In this document: piece after piece, positions 1-8,815 of the stretch | Layout: each line of letters begins with the position of its first letter | How positions within the stretch are numbered: position 1 is the stretch's first letter | Source of the DNA: an uncultured Prevotellaceae bacterium | GTDB taxonomy: Bacteria > Bacteroidota > Bacteroidia > Bacteroidales > Muribaculaceae | Direction of reading: 5' to 3' | Assembly (NCBI GenBank): GCA_900318535.1 | Contig: ONKU01000009.1 | Span: forward strand, 50,916-114,915 | DNA length: 64,000 nucleotides | The notes under the pieces: generated by a model | The model's input: only the letters and a program-made list of their open reading frames with translations | What the model was told of the DNA's origin: nothing | Databases searched by the model: none | Position numbers and translations under genes: made by a program

Positions 1-70
1 CTGCCAGATAGGACCCGTCCTGGCCCGTGATGCCCGTGATGAGGGCGACTTTCTGGTTGTTCTCGTTCAT
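1..70 (-). CDS. gmd: GDP-mannose 4,6-dehydratase, N-terminal fragment (runs off window)
   Basis: Only the first 23 codons are present. Reading leftward from the ATG at 70-68 the protein starts MNENNQKVALITGITGQDGS, which carries the Rossmann nucleotide-binding motif with the GITGQDGSYLA signature typical of Gmd. The family converts GDP-mannose to GDP-4-keto-6-deoxymannose, the first step towards GDP-fucose and related sugars for capsule or O-antigen. The start lies 2 nt after the stop of the UpxY-like regulator, so the two are almost certainly co-transcribed. A different SDR epimerase is possible but less likely given the motif. Confidence 0.82.
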   Translation of the reverse strand, partial: MNENNQKVALITGITGQDGSYLA

Positions 71-72
71 TG

Positions 73-615
73 TTATAATGCGTTGTCTAGTTGATTCGGT
101 TCGGGGTCGGTGATTTTCTCGATCATCGACGGGTGGACAAAGGTGGTGGCCACGGCCACCAGGCCCTCGACGTTGACGACCACGCGGCGGTCGCCCTTGA
201 CGCGCACAAACACGCCCTCGGCCCCGGCAAACATGCCGCCGATGATGCGCACGCGTTCGCCCTGGGCAAAGTCGCCCAGGTCGGGCTTGAGGTAGATGAG
301 TTTTTCCTCGTAGGTGCCCGCTACCTTGATAAAGATATCCATCTCGCGCGTGGGCACCGTGATGGGCTTGCGGGTCTCACGGTCCATGATGTAGCGGATG
401 GGCAGGTCGGTGCTCTTCTTGTACTCGGCCATGCCGGTGGGCGTGATGTGGATGAAGATGAGGTTGTGCACGCTGGGCACAAGGCGCTTGACCATCACGC
501 CGTGGCGTTCCTCGCGGCGGTACTGCATGGGCACAAAACAGGTGATGCCGCGCGACTCCAGGTCTTCCTTGACCCTGAGTTCGCGGTGGTAGGTCACGCG
601 GATGGCGAACCACAC
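73..615 (-). CDS. UpxY-like NusG-family transcription antiterminator of a polysaccharide locus
   Basis: The protein has an N-terminal NusG-type (NGN) domain (WFAIRVTYHREL..., then CFVPMQYRREERHG) and a C-terminal KOW-like segment (GERVRIIGGMFAGAEGVFVRVKG). Bacteroidales UpxY proteins of this kind act on RNA polymerase to prevent early termination in capsule operons and are normally the first gene. Here it directly precedes gmd. The open frame extends up to 756, but a TAnnTTTG promoter box lies inside that extension at 663-670. I therefore prefer the GTG at 615-613, just before Trp, with a purine-rich GGGAG about 7 nt upstream; this gives about 180 residues, usual for UpxY. The start is uncertain (GTG at 657 or ATG at 705 are alternatives). 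It diverges from the Nudix gene. Confidence 0.85.
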   Translation of the reverse strand: MWFAIRVTYHRELRVKEDLESRGITCFVPMQYRREERHGVMVKRLVPSVHNLIFIHITPTGMAEYKKSTDLPIRYIMDRETRKPITVPTREMDIFIKVAGTYEEKLIYLKPDLGDFAQGERVRIIGGMFAGAEGVFVRVKGDRRVVVNVEGLVAVATTFVHPSMIEKITDPEPNQLDNAL

Positions 616-662
616 TTTCTTCTCCCGTCCTTTTTTGATGATTGTCCTTACTTCCACAAGCG

Positions 663-670
663 CAAAATTA
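663..670 (-). promoter_or_regulatory. Bacteroidota -7 box upstream of the upxY-like gene
   Basis: On the minus strand this reads TAATTTTG, matching the TAnnTTTG -7 consensus of the Bacteroidota housekeeping sigma factor. No clear TTTG -33 box is seen at the standard spacing. Its position implies transcription starting near 655 and supports a translation start downstream of that point. Confidence 0.45.
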
Positions 671-739
671 CTCTTTTTTTTGCAATAAAGTACCATTCTG
701 GCCATTTCCACGTTATTTAAATAACGAATACTATTCTCT

Positions 740-1306
740 ATGGCAAAAGAAATCAAGAAGTGGACAACGCTCGAGAGCCGCTACATCATTCAGCGGCCGT
801 GGCTCACGGCGCGCGTGGACAAGGTGCAGCTGCCCGACGGGCGCATCAACCCCGAGCACTATGTGCTGGAGTATCCCGAGTGGGTCAACATCATCGCCAT
901 CACCGGCGAGGGACAGTTTGTCATGGTGCGGCAATACCGTCACGCCATGGACGTGGTGCTCGATGAGCTGTGTGCCGGCGTGGTCGAGCAGGGCGAGGCG
1001 CCCATCGATGCGGCAAAGCGGGAACTGCTCGAGGAAACCGGCTACGGCGGTGGCACCTGGCGCGAAATCATGACCGTGGGTCAGAATCCCAGCATCTGCG
1101 ACAACATCACCCACTGTTTCCTGGCCGAGGGCGTGGAGCGCGTGCAAGGCCAGCAACTGGATGCCGGCGAGGACATTGCCGTGCTGCTGCTCTCACGCGA
1201 CGAGGTCGAGTCGATGCTGCGCGAGAACCGCCAGTTGCAGGCCCTGATGGCCGCCCCCCTGTGGCGTTATCTCGCCGAGCACCCCACATCGGCCCGCTCC
1301 AAGTAG
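740..1306 (+). CDS. Nudix hydrolase, ADP-ribose pyrophosphatase-like
   Basis: The protein is 188 residues with a complete Nudix box (G-x5-E-x7-REL-x-EE-x-G-Y) around residues 80-102, including the REL and EE residues that bind the metal. The preceding WVNIIAIT...MVRQYRHA region and the length match the ADP-ribose/nucleoside-diphosphate-sugar pyrophosphatase group (NudF-like). It probably hydrolyses ADP-ribose or another NDP-X in the cytoplasm. It is divergent from the upxY-like gene with only about 120 bp between the likely starts. Substrate cannot be told from sequence. Confidence 0.85.
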   Translation: MAKEIKKWTTLESRYIIQRPWLTARVDKVQLPDGRINPEHYVLEYPEWVNIIAITGEGQFVMVRQYRHAMDVVLDELCAGVVEQGEAPIDAAKRELLEETGYGGGTWREIMTVGQNPSICDNITHCFLAEGVERVQGQQLDAGEDIAVLLLSRDEVESMLRENRQLQALMAAPLWRYLAEHPTSARSK

Positions 1307-1356
1307 AGATTTGGAAATTCTTGGGCGCAACAGGGCGCCGATTACAGGTTTTTTTG

Positions 1357-1364
1357 TAAGTTTG
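1357..1364 (+). promoter_or_regulatory. -7 box upstream of the small lipoprotein pair
   Basis: TAAGTTTG matches TAnnTTTG and sits 19 nt before the ATG of the first lipoprotein gene. No clear -33 box is visible at 19-21 nt spacing. Confidence 0.4.
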
Positions 1365-1383
1365 CCGAAAAATTGAGTGTGAC

Positions 1384-1695
1384 ATGAAATATCTGGTACC
1401 TATCATGGCAGCCTTGGTGCTGCTGATGGCTGGATGTGCCGAGAAAAAATCCCCGCTGGATGCCGAGGCGCGCGACAGTGGCATGAGGGCCGCGGCGGCT
1501 CTGGTGGCCGTGGACCACACCGACACGATGTCGATGGAACGTGCCGTCATGGACGCCAAGGCCAAGCAGAGCGTGTATGCCCTGAAACGTGATTCGGCGG
1601 CAGTGCGTGCGTTTGACGAGGCTTTCCGTGCCTATCTCAAGGAGAAGGACCGCCCGTTATATCATTCCATTTTCCCTGAAGACGACAAGAAATGA
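1384..1695 (+). CDS. Small hypothetical lipoprotein
   Basis: The protein is 103 residues with an N-terminal hydrophobic segment ending in LLMAGC, a clear lipobox; Cys18 would be lipidated. After cleavage it is a charged, mostly helical segment with no domain I recognise. The stop codon overlaps the start of the next lipoprotein gene (ATGA-type overlap at 1692-1695), so the two are translationally coupled and may act together in the envelope. Function unknown. Confidence 0.7.
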   Translation: MKYLVPIMAALVLLMAGCAEKKSPLDAEARDSGMRAAAALVAVDHTDTMSMERAVMDAKAKQSVYALKRDSAAVRAFDEAFRAYLKEKDRPLYHSIFPEDDKK

Positions 1696-2357
1696 TGATG
1701 AGACGTTTACCGCTATTATTCATTGGCCTGATGCTGCTGTTGACCGCCTGTGGCGGTGCCAGCAAGCGCGGCGAGGCTGCAGGACGGGCGTTCCTGGCCG
1801 CTTGGGGCGACACGGCCGCAATGCATCGGGTGGTGCAAGGCTTCAATGCCCTGCGCGACGACAGCCTGCGCTGGCCGTGGGAGGTCAAGGCCGCCAATCG
1901 GGCATTTGCCGCTCCCTTGTTTGCCGACGGGCGTGACTCGCTGTTCCAGGCGGCTCATGTCATCGTGCTGTCGCCCAGGGAACTGGCCCAACTTAAAGTG
2001 CCGCCCATGGTGGATCTGCTGATGAAACGGGAATTTGACACCGACTCGGCGGCCGACTATCTGTCGCTCATTCACTGGCTGTGCTACACGCTGGGCTATG
2101 ACAGGCATGCCCAGGTCTTTGACAGCACCATGCAGGCCATCGTTGACGGCTTCTCGATCTATGAGCAGATGTGCGTCTATGTCCAGGCTTCGAGGCCTGC
2201 CGCTCTGGGCGCTGCCCTGGCCAACGATGCCAACCAGCCTGATGCCGACACGGCCGAGATCAATGAGCGCATCGGATGGCTGCGCACGATGTACACGCCC
2301 ACCGATTTCCAAACCTTTGAAACCGCATACAACGCGGCCTTGCGTCCCAAGAACTGA
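1692..2357 (+). CDS. Hypothetical lipoprotein (221 aa)
   Basis: The N-terminus MMMRRLPLLFIGLMLLLTAC is a lipoprotein signal with the lipobox LLTAC; three adjacent ATGs make the exact start uncertain by up to two codons. The mature part is rich in Ala, Asp, Trp and Tyr and looks like a helical repeat or all-alpha fold, with no recognisable catalytic motif. It overlaps the upstream lipoprotein gene and is followed 20 nt later by a polyprenyl synthase. It may belong to the same operon as the isoprenoid gene, but the sequence does not reveal a function. Confidence 0.7.
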   Translation: MMMRRLPLLFIGLMLLLTACGGASKRGEAAGRAFLAAWGDTAAMHRVVQGFNALRDDSLRWPWEVKAANRAFAAPLFADGRDSLFQAAHVIVLSPRELAQLKVPPMVDLLMKREFDTDSAADYLSLIHWLCYTLGYDRHAQVFDSTMQAIVDGFSIYEQMCVYVQASRPAALGAALANDANQPDADTAEINERIGWLRTMYTPTDFQTFETAYNAALRPKN

Positions 2358-2377
2358 AAACTGATAAACTCAAGCAT

Positions 2378-3343
2378 ATGAAAACATTCCAAGAATACCT
2401 CGAGACCGTCAATCAAGCGATTGCCGCAATTCCTTATCCTGCGGCTCCGAGTAAGCTCTATGAGCCCATTTCCTATCACATGGCGCTGGGTGGCAAGCGC
2501 GTCCGCCCGGTGCTCACGCTCATGGCTTGTGAAGCGATGGGCGGAGAACTCTCGCACGCGCTGGATGCCGCAGTGGGACTGGAGATGTTCCACAACTTCA
2601 CCCTGCTGCACGACGACGTGATGGACAATGCCGACGTGCGCCGTGGCAAGACCACCGTGCACCGCCGCTGGAACGCCAACACGGCCATCCTGAGCGGTGA
2701 CACGATGCTGACTATCGCCACTCAGTATATTGCCCGCACTGCCAACTGGCAGGTAATGGACCTGTTCAACAAGACCGCCATCGAGATTTACGAGGGACAA
2801 CAGTGGGACATGGACTACGAGCACCGCATCGACGTCACTGTCGAGGAATATATCAACATGATCCGCCTCAAGACGTCGGTCCTGCTGGGTTGCGCCCTCA
2901 AGACCGGTGCCCTCATCGTCGATGCCGATGAACAGCAGGCCGACCTGCTCTATGATGCCGGTGTGAACATGGGTCTGGCATTCCAGCTCAGGGACGACGT
3001 GCTTGACGTGTGGGGCGACCCGGCAACCTTCGGCAAGGAAATCGGTGGCGACATCATGAACAACAAGAAGACCTTCCTGCTCATCAATGCCATACGCCTT
3101 GCACAGGGCGATGATGCCGACGAGTTGCGTCACTGGCTCAACGATCCTTATGCCACCCGCGACAACAAGGTGGCCGGCGTGACTGCCCTTTACGAGCGCC
3201 TGGGCGTTCGCGACCTGGCCGAGGACGCCATCGCCGGATACAACGACCAGGCCGTAGCCGCCTTCAACCAAGTCAAAATGTCCGACGAAGACAAACAGGC
3301 GTTTATCGCGCTCGCTAACAAGCTCGCCGGACGCCAGTTCTAA
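2378..3343 (+). CDS. Polyprenyl (farnesyl/geranylgeranyl-type) diphosphate synthase
   Basis: The 321-residue protein has both aspartate-rich motifs of trans-prenyltransferases: DDVMD at residues 79-83 with the RRG that follows, and DDVLD at 206-210, plus the GGKRVRP substrate-binding motif at 38-44. These bind Mg2+ and the allylic/homoallylic diphosphates for chain elongation. There is no two-residue insertion in the first motif and a Phe lies five residues before it, a pattern I associate with short-chain (C15-C20) products, but product length is inference. Products feed menaquinone and undecaprenyl synthesis. It is followed 2 nt later by tatD, so the two are co-transcribed. Confidence 0.88.
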   Translation: MKTFQEYLETVNQAIAAIPYPAAPSKLYEPISYHMALGGKRVRPVLTLMACEAMGGELSHALDAAVGLEMFHNFTLLHDDVMDNADVRRGKTTVHRRWNANTAILSGDTMLTIATQYIARTANWQVMDLFNKTAIEIYEGQQWDMDYEHRIDVTVEEYINMIRLKTSVLLGCALKTGALIVDADEQQADLLYDAGVNMGLAFQLRDDVLDVWGDPATFGKEIGGDIMNNKKTFLLINAIRLAQGDDADELRHWLNDPYATRDNKVAGVTALYERLGVRDLAEDAIAGYNDQAVAAFNQVKMSDEDKQAFIALANKLAGRQF

Positions 3344-3345
3344 CT

Positions 3346-4116
3346 ATGATAGATAGTCATTCTCATATTTATTGCGATGCGTTTGACGAGGACCGTGATG
3401 AGGTCGTTAACAGGGCTCGTGAGGCGGGAGTGAGGCACATCATCCTGCCTAACGAGAATCTGGAGAGCGTGTCGCGCCTTGCCGCATTGCATGAGCAGTA
3501 TCCCGACTACATTTCGATGACGCTGGGTCTGCACCCCGAGGATGTGCACGACGACTACCTCGACGTGCTGGGCAAGATGCGCCCCATGCTTGACGAGTAT
3601 CCTGTCGTGGCCATCGGCGAAATAGGCATCGACTTGTATTGGGACAAGACCTGGCGGGAACAGCAAAAGCATGCCCTCGACATCCAGCTGCATTGGTGCC
3701 ACGAGCGCGACATTCCTTTCATCATTCATTGCCGCGAGGCTCTGGACGACATCCTCGATGTCATCGACCACTTGGATTGCCCCGTGCCGCGAGGCGTGTT
3801 CCACTGTTTTGCCGAAACGCCTGCCGATGTCGAGCGTGTGCGTCAAAGGGGCGATTTCTACTTCGGTGTGAATGGAGTGGTCACCTTCAAGAAAAGCACA
3901 GTGCCGCAGTTGCTGCCCGCCATCGGGCTCGACCGTCTGCTGCTGGAAACCGATGCCCCTTATCTGACTCCCGTTCCTCACCGCGGCAAGCGCAACGAGA
4001 GTGCCTACATTCCTCACGTCAACGATTTCATCGCCAAGACTTTGGGCGTCACTCCCGAGGAGGTCAGCGCTGCCACCGACCGCAATGCCCAGCAGTTGTT
4101 TGGTCTGAAACTGTGA
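3346..4116 (+). CDS. tatD: TatD family metal-dependent deoxyribonuclease
   Basis: The 256-residue protein has the full TatD metal-ligand set: HSH at residues 5-7, Glu92 in AIGEIGID, His128 in IIHCREA, His153 in GVFHCF and Asp203 in LLETDAPYL. TatD/YcfH enzymes are TIM-barrel hydrolases with 3'-5' exonuclease activity on DNA or RNA. Length is standard. The ATG follows the polyprenyl synthase stop by 2 nt, and the pair ends at a strong hairpin at 4134-4183. Exact paralogue (TatD versus YcfH type) is not decidable here. Confidence 0.88.
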   Translation: MIDSHSHIYCDAFDEDRDEVVNRAREAGVRHIILPNENLESVSRLAALHEQYPDYISMTLGLHPEDVHDDYLDVLGKMRPMLDEYPVVAIGEIGIDLYWDKTWREQQKHALDIQLHWCHERDIPFIIHCREALDDILDVIDHLDCPVPRGVFHCFAETPADVERVRQRGDFYFGVNGVVTFKKSTVPQLLPAIGLDRLLLETDAPYLTPVPHRGKRNESAYIPHVNDFIAKTLGVTPEEVSAATDRNAQQLFGLKL

Positions 4117-4133
4117 CAGTTGCTTCCATAGTG

Positions 4134-4183
4134 CCAACAACAATAAAGAGCCCACAAACTTGTGGACTCTTTATTGTTGTTGG
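4134..4183. terminator. Bidirectional rho-independent terminator
   Basis: A 24-nt arm at 4134-4157 pairs with 4160-4183 with one mismatch; the stem contains A-rich and T-rich flanks on opposite sides so it can serve both tatD (plus) and the M13 peptidase gene (minus), which converge here. Confidence 0.8.
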
Positions 4184-4196
4184 TGTCGCTGATGGA

Positions 4197-6221
4197 TTAC
4201 CAGATGATGGCGCGGTCAGCGGGATCGAGCCACATCTTGTCACCGGCCTTGATGCCGAAGGCGTCAAAGAAGGTGTCGATGTTCCTCAGCGTGGCATTCA
4301 CGCGGTAGCGGCCGATGCTGTGGGGATCGCTCTTGGTCTGCTGGAAGATGGCCTCTTCGGTCATGTTGTCAGCCCAGATGCGGCCATAGCTCAGGTAGAA
4401 GCGCTGGGCAGGAGTGAAGCCGTCCATCTTCTTGCCGTCGCGGTACTGCTGCGTGGTCTTGAAAGCGTCATAGGCGATGCGCAGGCCGCCCTGGTCGGCG
4501 ATGTTCTCGCCCAGGGTCAGGTGGCCGTTGGCATGCTGGTCCTTCACGACGATGATCTCGTCGAACTGTGCAGCCAGCTTCTCGGCGGCTTCCTGGAACT
4601 TCTGGCTGTCCTCCTCGGTCCACCAGTCGGTCATGTTGCCGTACTGGTCAAACATGCGGCCCTGGTCATCAAAGCCGTGGGTCATCTCGTGGCCGATAAC
4701 CACGCCGATGGCACCAAAGTTGGTAGCATCGTCAGCCTCTACATCAAAGAAGGGAGGCTGCAGGATGGCGGCGGGGAAGCAGATCTCGTTGGTCGTGGGG
4801 TTGTAGTAGGCGTTCACCGTCTGCGGTGTCATGCCCCATTCGTCCCTGTCAACGGGCTTGCCCATCTTGTCCAGGTTGCGGCGGGTCTCATACAGGCTGG
4901 CAGCCTTGATGTTGTCATACAGGCTCTTGCTGGGATCTACCTGCAGACCGCTGTAGTCGCGCCACTTGTCGGGGTAACCGATCTTGACGGTGAAGGCGTT
5001 GAGCTTCACCAGAGCATTGATCTTGGTCTGCTCGCTCATCCAGGTCAGGCCGGCGATGTGGGCGGCCAGCGATTTGCGCAGTTCACCGATGAGCTTCATC
5101 ATCTTCTCCTTGCTGCCATGAGCAAAGTACTTGTTCACGTAGATCTCGCCAACGGCCTCGCCCAGCAGTGAGTTGGGGAAGCCAAGGGCACGTTTCCAGC
5201 GGGGCTTGCGCTCCTTCTGTCCGCTCAGCATGCGGCCATAGAAGTCAAACGAGGTCTCGCCGAAGTCGTCACTCAGGTAATTGGAAGCGCCACGGATGAG
5301 CAGGCCGGCCATGTAGTCACGCATCTGCTGCTCGCTGAGCTTGGTCATCAGCTCGTTGGCCACGGCCATCACCTTGGGCTCGGTCAGGATGACCCATTCC
5401 ACGGTGGGAGTGCCCATCAGCTTGAAGTACTCCTTCCAGTTGATGGCAGGATAGTCGGCCTGCAACTGGTCCAGGGTGCGGATGTTGTACAGTTTGGTGT
5501 AGTCACGGGCCTCGGCGCGGTCCATCTTGGCCTGGGCAAACTTGTACTCAATGTCATAGATGGTCTTGCAGGCGCGGTTAGCCTCTTTCTTGCTGTAGCC
5601 GGCGAGCTGGAACATCTTCACCAGGAATTCCTTGTAGGCCTGCTGGATCTTCTTGCTGTCGGCATCGGTGTTCAGGTAGTAGTCCCTGTCAGGCAGACCG
5701 CTGGTGCCGGCGCTCAGCCACATCACGTTCATGTCACTGTTCTTGAGGTCGGTCTCCACGCCAACGCCAAAGAACGGGTTGCTCAACGTCAGGTGCTGAT
5801 CGGCGATGAAGCTGGTCAGGTCTTTTTTCTTGAAGGCCTTCACCTTGGCCAGGTCGGCGAGCAGGGGCTTTACGCCCTCGCTGTTCAGGCGGTCGCTGTC
5901 CATTGCCATCTTGTACAGGTCGGCAACTTTCTGGTCCACGGTGCCGAACTTGTGGTCGGTCTTGCCCAGTTCCAGGAACATGTCGCGCAGGCGGTTCTCG
6001 TTCTCCTCGGCCAGCACGTTAAACACGCCATAGCTGGAATACTCGGGGTGCTTGCTCAGCGGGTTGGCTTTCATCCAGCCACCACCGGCATACTCATAGA
6101 AATCGTCACCCGGCTTCACGCTCAGGTCCATGTCGGCGCGGTTCACGCCGTGTGTCACTTGTGCCTTCACACCAGGCACTGCAGCCATCATAATGGCCAT
6201 AGCTAATAACATCTTTTTCAT
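4197..6221 (-). CDS. M13 family zinc metallopeptidase (neprilysin/PepO-like), secreted
   Basis: The mature protein contains the M13 signature VIGHEMTHGFDDQGR, whose HExxH binds zinc, and downstream ENIADQGG, which supplies the third zinc ligand and the stabilising Asp. NAYYNPTTNEICFPAAILQPPFF is the usual NAYY substrate-binding segment. Length, about 674 residues, fits the family. The open frame continues 16 codons upstream, but I place the start at 6221 because MKKMLLAMAIMMAAVPGVKA is a classical signal peptide. The enzyme probably digests oligopeptides in the periplasm or outside the cell. It stands alone between a terminator and dnaB. Confidence 0.92.
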   Translation of the reverse strand: MKKMLLAMAIMMAAVPGVKAQVTHGVNRADMDLSVKPGDDFYEYAGGGWMKANPLSKHPEYSSYGVFNVLAEENENRLRDMFLELGKTDHKFGTVDQKVADLYKMAMDSDRLNSEGVKPLLADLAKVKAFKKKDLTSFIADQHLTLSNPFFGVGVETDLKNSDMNVMWLSAGTSGLPDRDYYLNTDADSKKIQQAYKEFLVKMFQLAGYSKKEANRACKTIYDIEYKFAQAKMDRAEARDYTKLYNIRTLDQLQADYPAINWKEYFKLMGTPTVEWVILTEPKVMAVANELMTKLSEQQMRDYMAGLLIRGASNYLSDDFGETSFDFYGRMLSGQKERKPRWKRALGFPNSLLGEAVGEIYVNKYFAHGSKEKMMKLIGELRKSLAAHIAGLTWMSEQTKINALVKLNAFTVKIGYPDKWRDYSGLQVDPSKSLYDNIKAASLYETRRNLDKMGKPVDRDEWGMTPQTVNAYYNPTTNEICFPAAILQPPFFDVEADDATNFGAIGVVIGHEMTHGFDDQGRMFDQYGNMTDWWTEEDSQKFQEAAEKLAAQFDEIIVVKDQHANGHLTLGENIADQGGLRIAYDAFKTTQQYRDGKKMDGFTPAQRFYLSYGRIWADNMTEEAIFQQTKSDPHSIGRYRVNATLRNIDTFFDAFGIKAGDKMWLDPADRAIIW

Positions 6222-6350
6222 TATTAATAAACTATAGTTTAAGTTATATGGTTTAGTCAATCGTTTCAACCCCGCAAAAGTAGCAAAAACTCTTGAAAAG
6301 GCATCCAGACGCTCTAGATATTCTAGATTATCTGGATAATTCGGGATGTT

Positions 6351-7928
6351 TTAGAAGGGGGGTGGTGTTTCGTTGGGATCTTGGATAAAGTCGACGTTGG
6401 GGGGTGGGGGAGTGAAACCGTCACCCACGGGCGAGGCACCGCCGCTGGGGATGGAGCCGCCGTTCATCTTTGACTCGTAGGTGGTCTCATTGGAGAGCAG
6501 GTCTTGCTCGCCCTGGTTCTCGAAGCGGGCATACTTGCTCACGAAGTGCAGGTTGATGGTGTCGGTGGCACCACTGCGGTGCTTGGCGACGATGAACTCG
6601 GCCAGGCCGCGGATGTTGTTGCCCTCGGCGTCCTCACTCGAGCGGGTATAGTACTCGGGGCGGTGAATGAAGCACACGATGTCGGCATCCTGCTCGATAG
6701 CGCCCGACTCACGCAGGTCGCTCAGCTGCGGGCGCTTGCCCAGCTTGTCGTCGGCGGCACGCGTCTCGACGCTGCGGTTGAGCTGCGACAGGGCGATGAT
6801 GGGGATATCCAGTTCCTTGGCCAACTGCTTGAGGTTACGCGAAATGGTGCTCACCTCCTGCTCGCGGCTGCCGAACTTCATGCCGGTGGCGTTCATCAGC
6901 TGCAGGTAGTCGATAATGATGATTTTCACGCCATGTTCGCGCACCAGGCGGCGAGCCTTGGTCCTGAGCTCAAAGATGGACAGCGACGGTGTGTCGTCGA
7001 TGAACAGCGGCGCGGTGCTCAGGCTGCGCGTGCGGGTCATCAGATTCTCCCATTCGGGCTGGGTGAGCTGGCCGCTCTTGATTTTCTCACCCTCGAGCGA
7101 GCACACGTTGCTGATGAGACGGTTCACAAGCTGCAGACTCGACATCTCGAGCGAGAACACGGCAACGGGGTAGTTGTAGTCCACGGCCATGTTCTTGGCC
7201 ATCGACAGGACAAATGCGGTCTTACCCATGGCGGGACGGGCCGCAATGATGATCAAGTCGCTGTTCTGCCAGCCGCTGGTCAGGCGGTCGAGCTTGTGGT
7301 AGCCCGATTCCAGGCCGCTGAGGCCCTCGGGACGGTTGGCGGCCCACTCGATTTTCTTGATGGCCTCCTGCACGGCGTTCTCGATGGGGATGACGTCGCG
7401 CTTGAGGGTGTTCTTGGAAATCTCAAACAGTTTGCCCTCGGCTTCCTGCATCAGGTCATACACGTCGATCGACTCGTCAAAGGCCAACTGCTGCACCTGG
7501 CTGCTGTAGCTGATGAGCTCGCGGGCAAGGTACTTCTGTGCCACGATGCGCGCATGGAACTCAACGTTGGCGGCACTCGACACCATGCCCGTCAGTTCGC
7601 TGATGCGGATGGCTCCGCCCACCTCGTCCAGTGCCTGGTTGGTGCGCAACTGGTCGGTCACGGTGAGCATGTCGATGGGCTTGCCGTTGGCGGCCAGTGT
7701 CTGGATGGCCTCATAGATCTTTTGGTTCGCGGGGTTGTAGAATGCCTCGGGCTTGAGGATTTCGCACACGTTGTTATAGGCGTCTCTCTCCAGCATCAGT
7801 GCGCCAAGCACGGCATCCTCGAGCGAGGTGTCCTGGGGCGGCAGTTTGCCGAATTCGCCGATGATTTCGGGCTCATGGGTCGGGCGCGTGCGACGGCGCG
7901 CCTGCTTGCCTACTTCAAATTCTTCCAT
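6351..7928 (-). CDS. dnaB: Replicative DNA helicase DnaB
   Basis: The 525-residue protein starts with a DnaB N-terminal domain (PPQDTSLEDAVLGALMLERDAYNNV) and has a RecA-like C-terminal ATPase with Walker A ARPAMGKTAF, the FSLEMSS segment, Walker B IIIIDYLQLM, and the SQLNRSVETR and ADIVCFIHRPEYY motifs. It unwinds DNA at the replication fork as a hexamer. The last about 50 residues are a Gly/Pro-rich tail. No intein is visible. A -7 box lies 45 nt upstream of the ATG. Confidence 0.95.
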   Translation of the reverse strand: MEEFEVGKQARRRTRPTHEPEIIGEFGKLPPQDTSLEDAVLGALMLERDAYNNVCEILKPEAFYNPANQKIYEAIQTLAANGKPIDMLTVTDQLRTNQALDEVGGAIRISELTGMVSSAANVEFHARIVAQKYLARELISYSSQVQQLAFDESIDVYDLMQEAEGKLFEISKNTLKRDVIPIENAVQEAIKKIEWAANRPEGLSGLESGYHKLDRLTSGWQNSDLIIIAARPAMGKTAFVLSMAKNMAVDYNYPVAVFSLEMSSLQLVNRLISNVCSLEGEKIKSGQLTQPEWENLMTRTRSLSTAPLFIDDTPSLSIFELRTKARRLVREHGVKIIIIDYLQLMNATGMKFGSREQEVSTISRNLKQLAKELDIPIIALSQLNRSVETRAADDKLGKRPQLSDLRESGAIEQDADIVCFIHRPEYYTRSSEDAEGNNIRGLAEFIVAKHRSGATDTINLHFVSKYARFENQGEQDLLSNETTYESKMNGGSIPSGGASPVGDGFTPPPPNVDFIQDPNETPPPF

Positions 7929-7972
7929 TATCTCGTTGTATTGTTGTCGTAGTTGTTTGATGATTGGGAGGG

Positions 7973-7980
7973 CAAAGGTA
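7973..7980 (-). promoter_or_regulatory. dnaB promoter -7 box
   Basis: Minus strand reads TACCTTTG, an exact TAnnTTTG match, 45 nt upstream of the dnaB start. No clear TTTG is seen at the -33 position. Confidence 0.5.
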
Positions 7981-8089
7981 GTGAAAAACGTTGGATTATC
8001 CCGCAGGGGTTATTTACATTCTATTCACACGATGTTGACAAAGTTGAGTTTTTTGAATGTGAACTGTTGATTTTTTCAGCAATAGTTTG

Positions 8090-8097
8090 TAATTTTG
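8090..8097 (+). promoter_or_regulatory. -7 box upstream of the membrane protein gene
   Basis: TAATTTTG matches TAnnTTTG, and a near-consensus GTTG lies 20 nt upstream. It is 28 nt from the ATG at 8125. Confidence 0.45.
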
Positions 8098-8124
8098 CAT
8101 CAGAGTAATTGATAAGTACCTGTT

Positions 8125-8808
8125 ATGACAGAAGAAGAAAGAAACAAGGAGATTGAGTGGTTGATGGGAAGCATCAAGCGATCGGCTGCCGGAGGGCGTG
8201 GTATGACTTTTACTCTCCTTTTCATGTCGATTATAATCATCGCCTTTGGCATTTTGTCGATATTCTTTCTTAAAGACGATGATGGCCATATTATTTCGCT
8301 ATGCATCGTGGCTCTGGGGGGAGTGTTCCTCTTGTCGGGTCTGATCAGTTATTTTTCTCACAAAATAATGGCCCATGCCGAGACTCCACGGGAATTGTTG
8401 GCCGCTCATGACAGGATGTGGAAAATCCAGTCGGCCATTTTAATGGTGTTTTTTGTTGTCTTGGCGGTTGTTACTCATGGTGGTTTTGTCTCTAAAGCAT
8501 GCTTAATCTTGAGCGGGGTATTGCTGGTCATCGCTGGATGGCTGGCCATGCAACACAGGTTGAGGTTATGGGTGGGTATTCTTCTGTTATTGGTAGAGAG
8601 TGTCTTGCTCTACTTCTCTGGAGTTGGCCTTCTCATGGGATTGCCCCTTCTCTTGGCGATGGTTTCAATCATGAAAGGGGAAAAGTCATTATTTGCGGGT
8701 AAAGAGAGTGAAGGCCTGGATGAAGAAGATGAACAGGATTTCAGGCGCTTGCGAGAACTTGTGGAAGAGAGCGAGTCAAGGATCGAAACGAATACAAACA
8801 ATAAATAG
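8125..8808 (+). CDS. Hypothetical multi-pass membrane protein
   Basis: The 227-residue protein has a short charged N-terminus, about six hydrophobic segments between residues 28 and 185 (for example TLLFMSIIIIAFGILSIFF and SAILMVFFVVLAVVTHGGF), and an acidic cytoplasmic-looking tail. There is no catalytic motif and no family I recognise. Codon use is more AT-rich than the glycosidase gene that follows only 7 nt after its stop. The tight spacing suggests co-transcription with the GH31 gene, but nothing in the protein ties it to sugar use. Confidence 0.75.
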   Translation: MTEEERNKEIEWLMGSIKRSAAGGRGMTFTLLFMSIIIIAFGILSIFFLKDDDGHIISLCIVALGGVFLLSGLISYFSHKIMAHAETPRELLAAHDRMWKIQSAILMVFFVVLAVVTHGGFVSKACLILSGVLLVIAGWLAMQHRLRLWVGILLLLVESVLLYFSGVGLLMGLPLLLAMVSIMKGEKSLFAGKESEGLDEEDEQDFRRLRELVEESESRIETNTNNK

Positions 8809-8815
8809 AACTGCG

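Noticed and set aside
3639-5171. 510-codon plus-strand ORF opposite the M13 peptidase
   Set aside because: Starts inside tatD and reads through the bidirectional terminator; antisense shadow.
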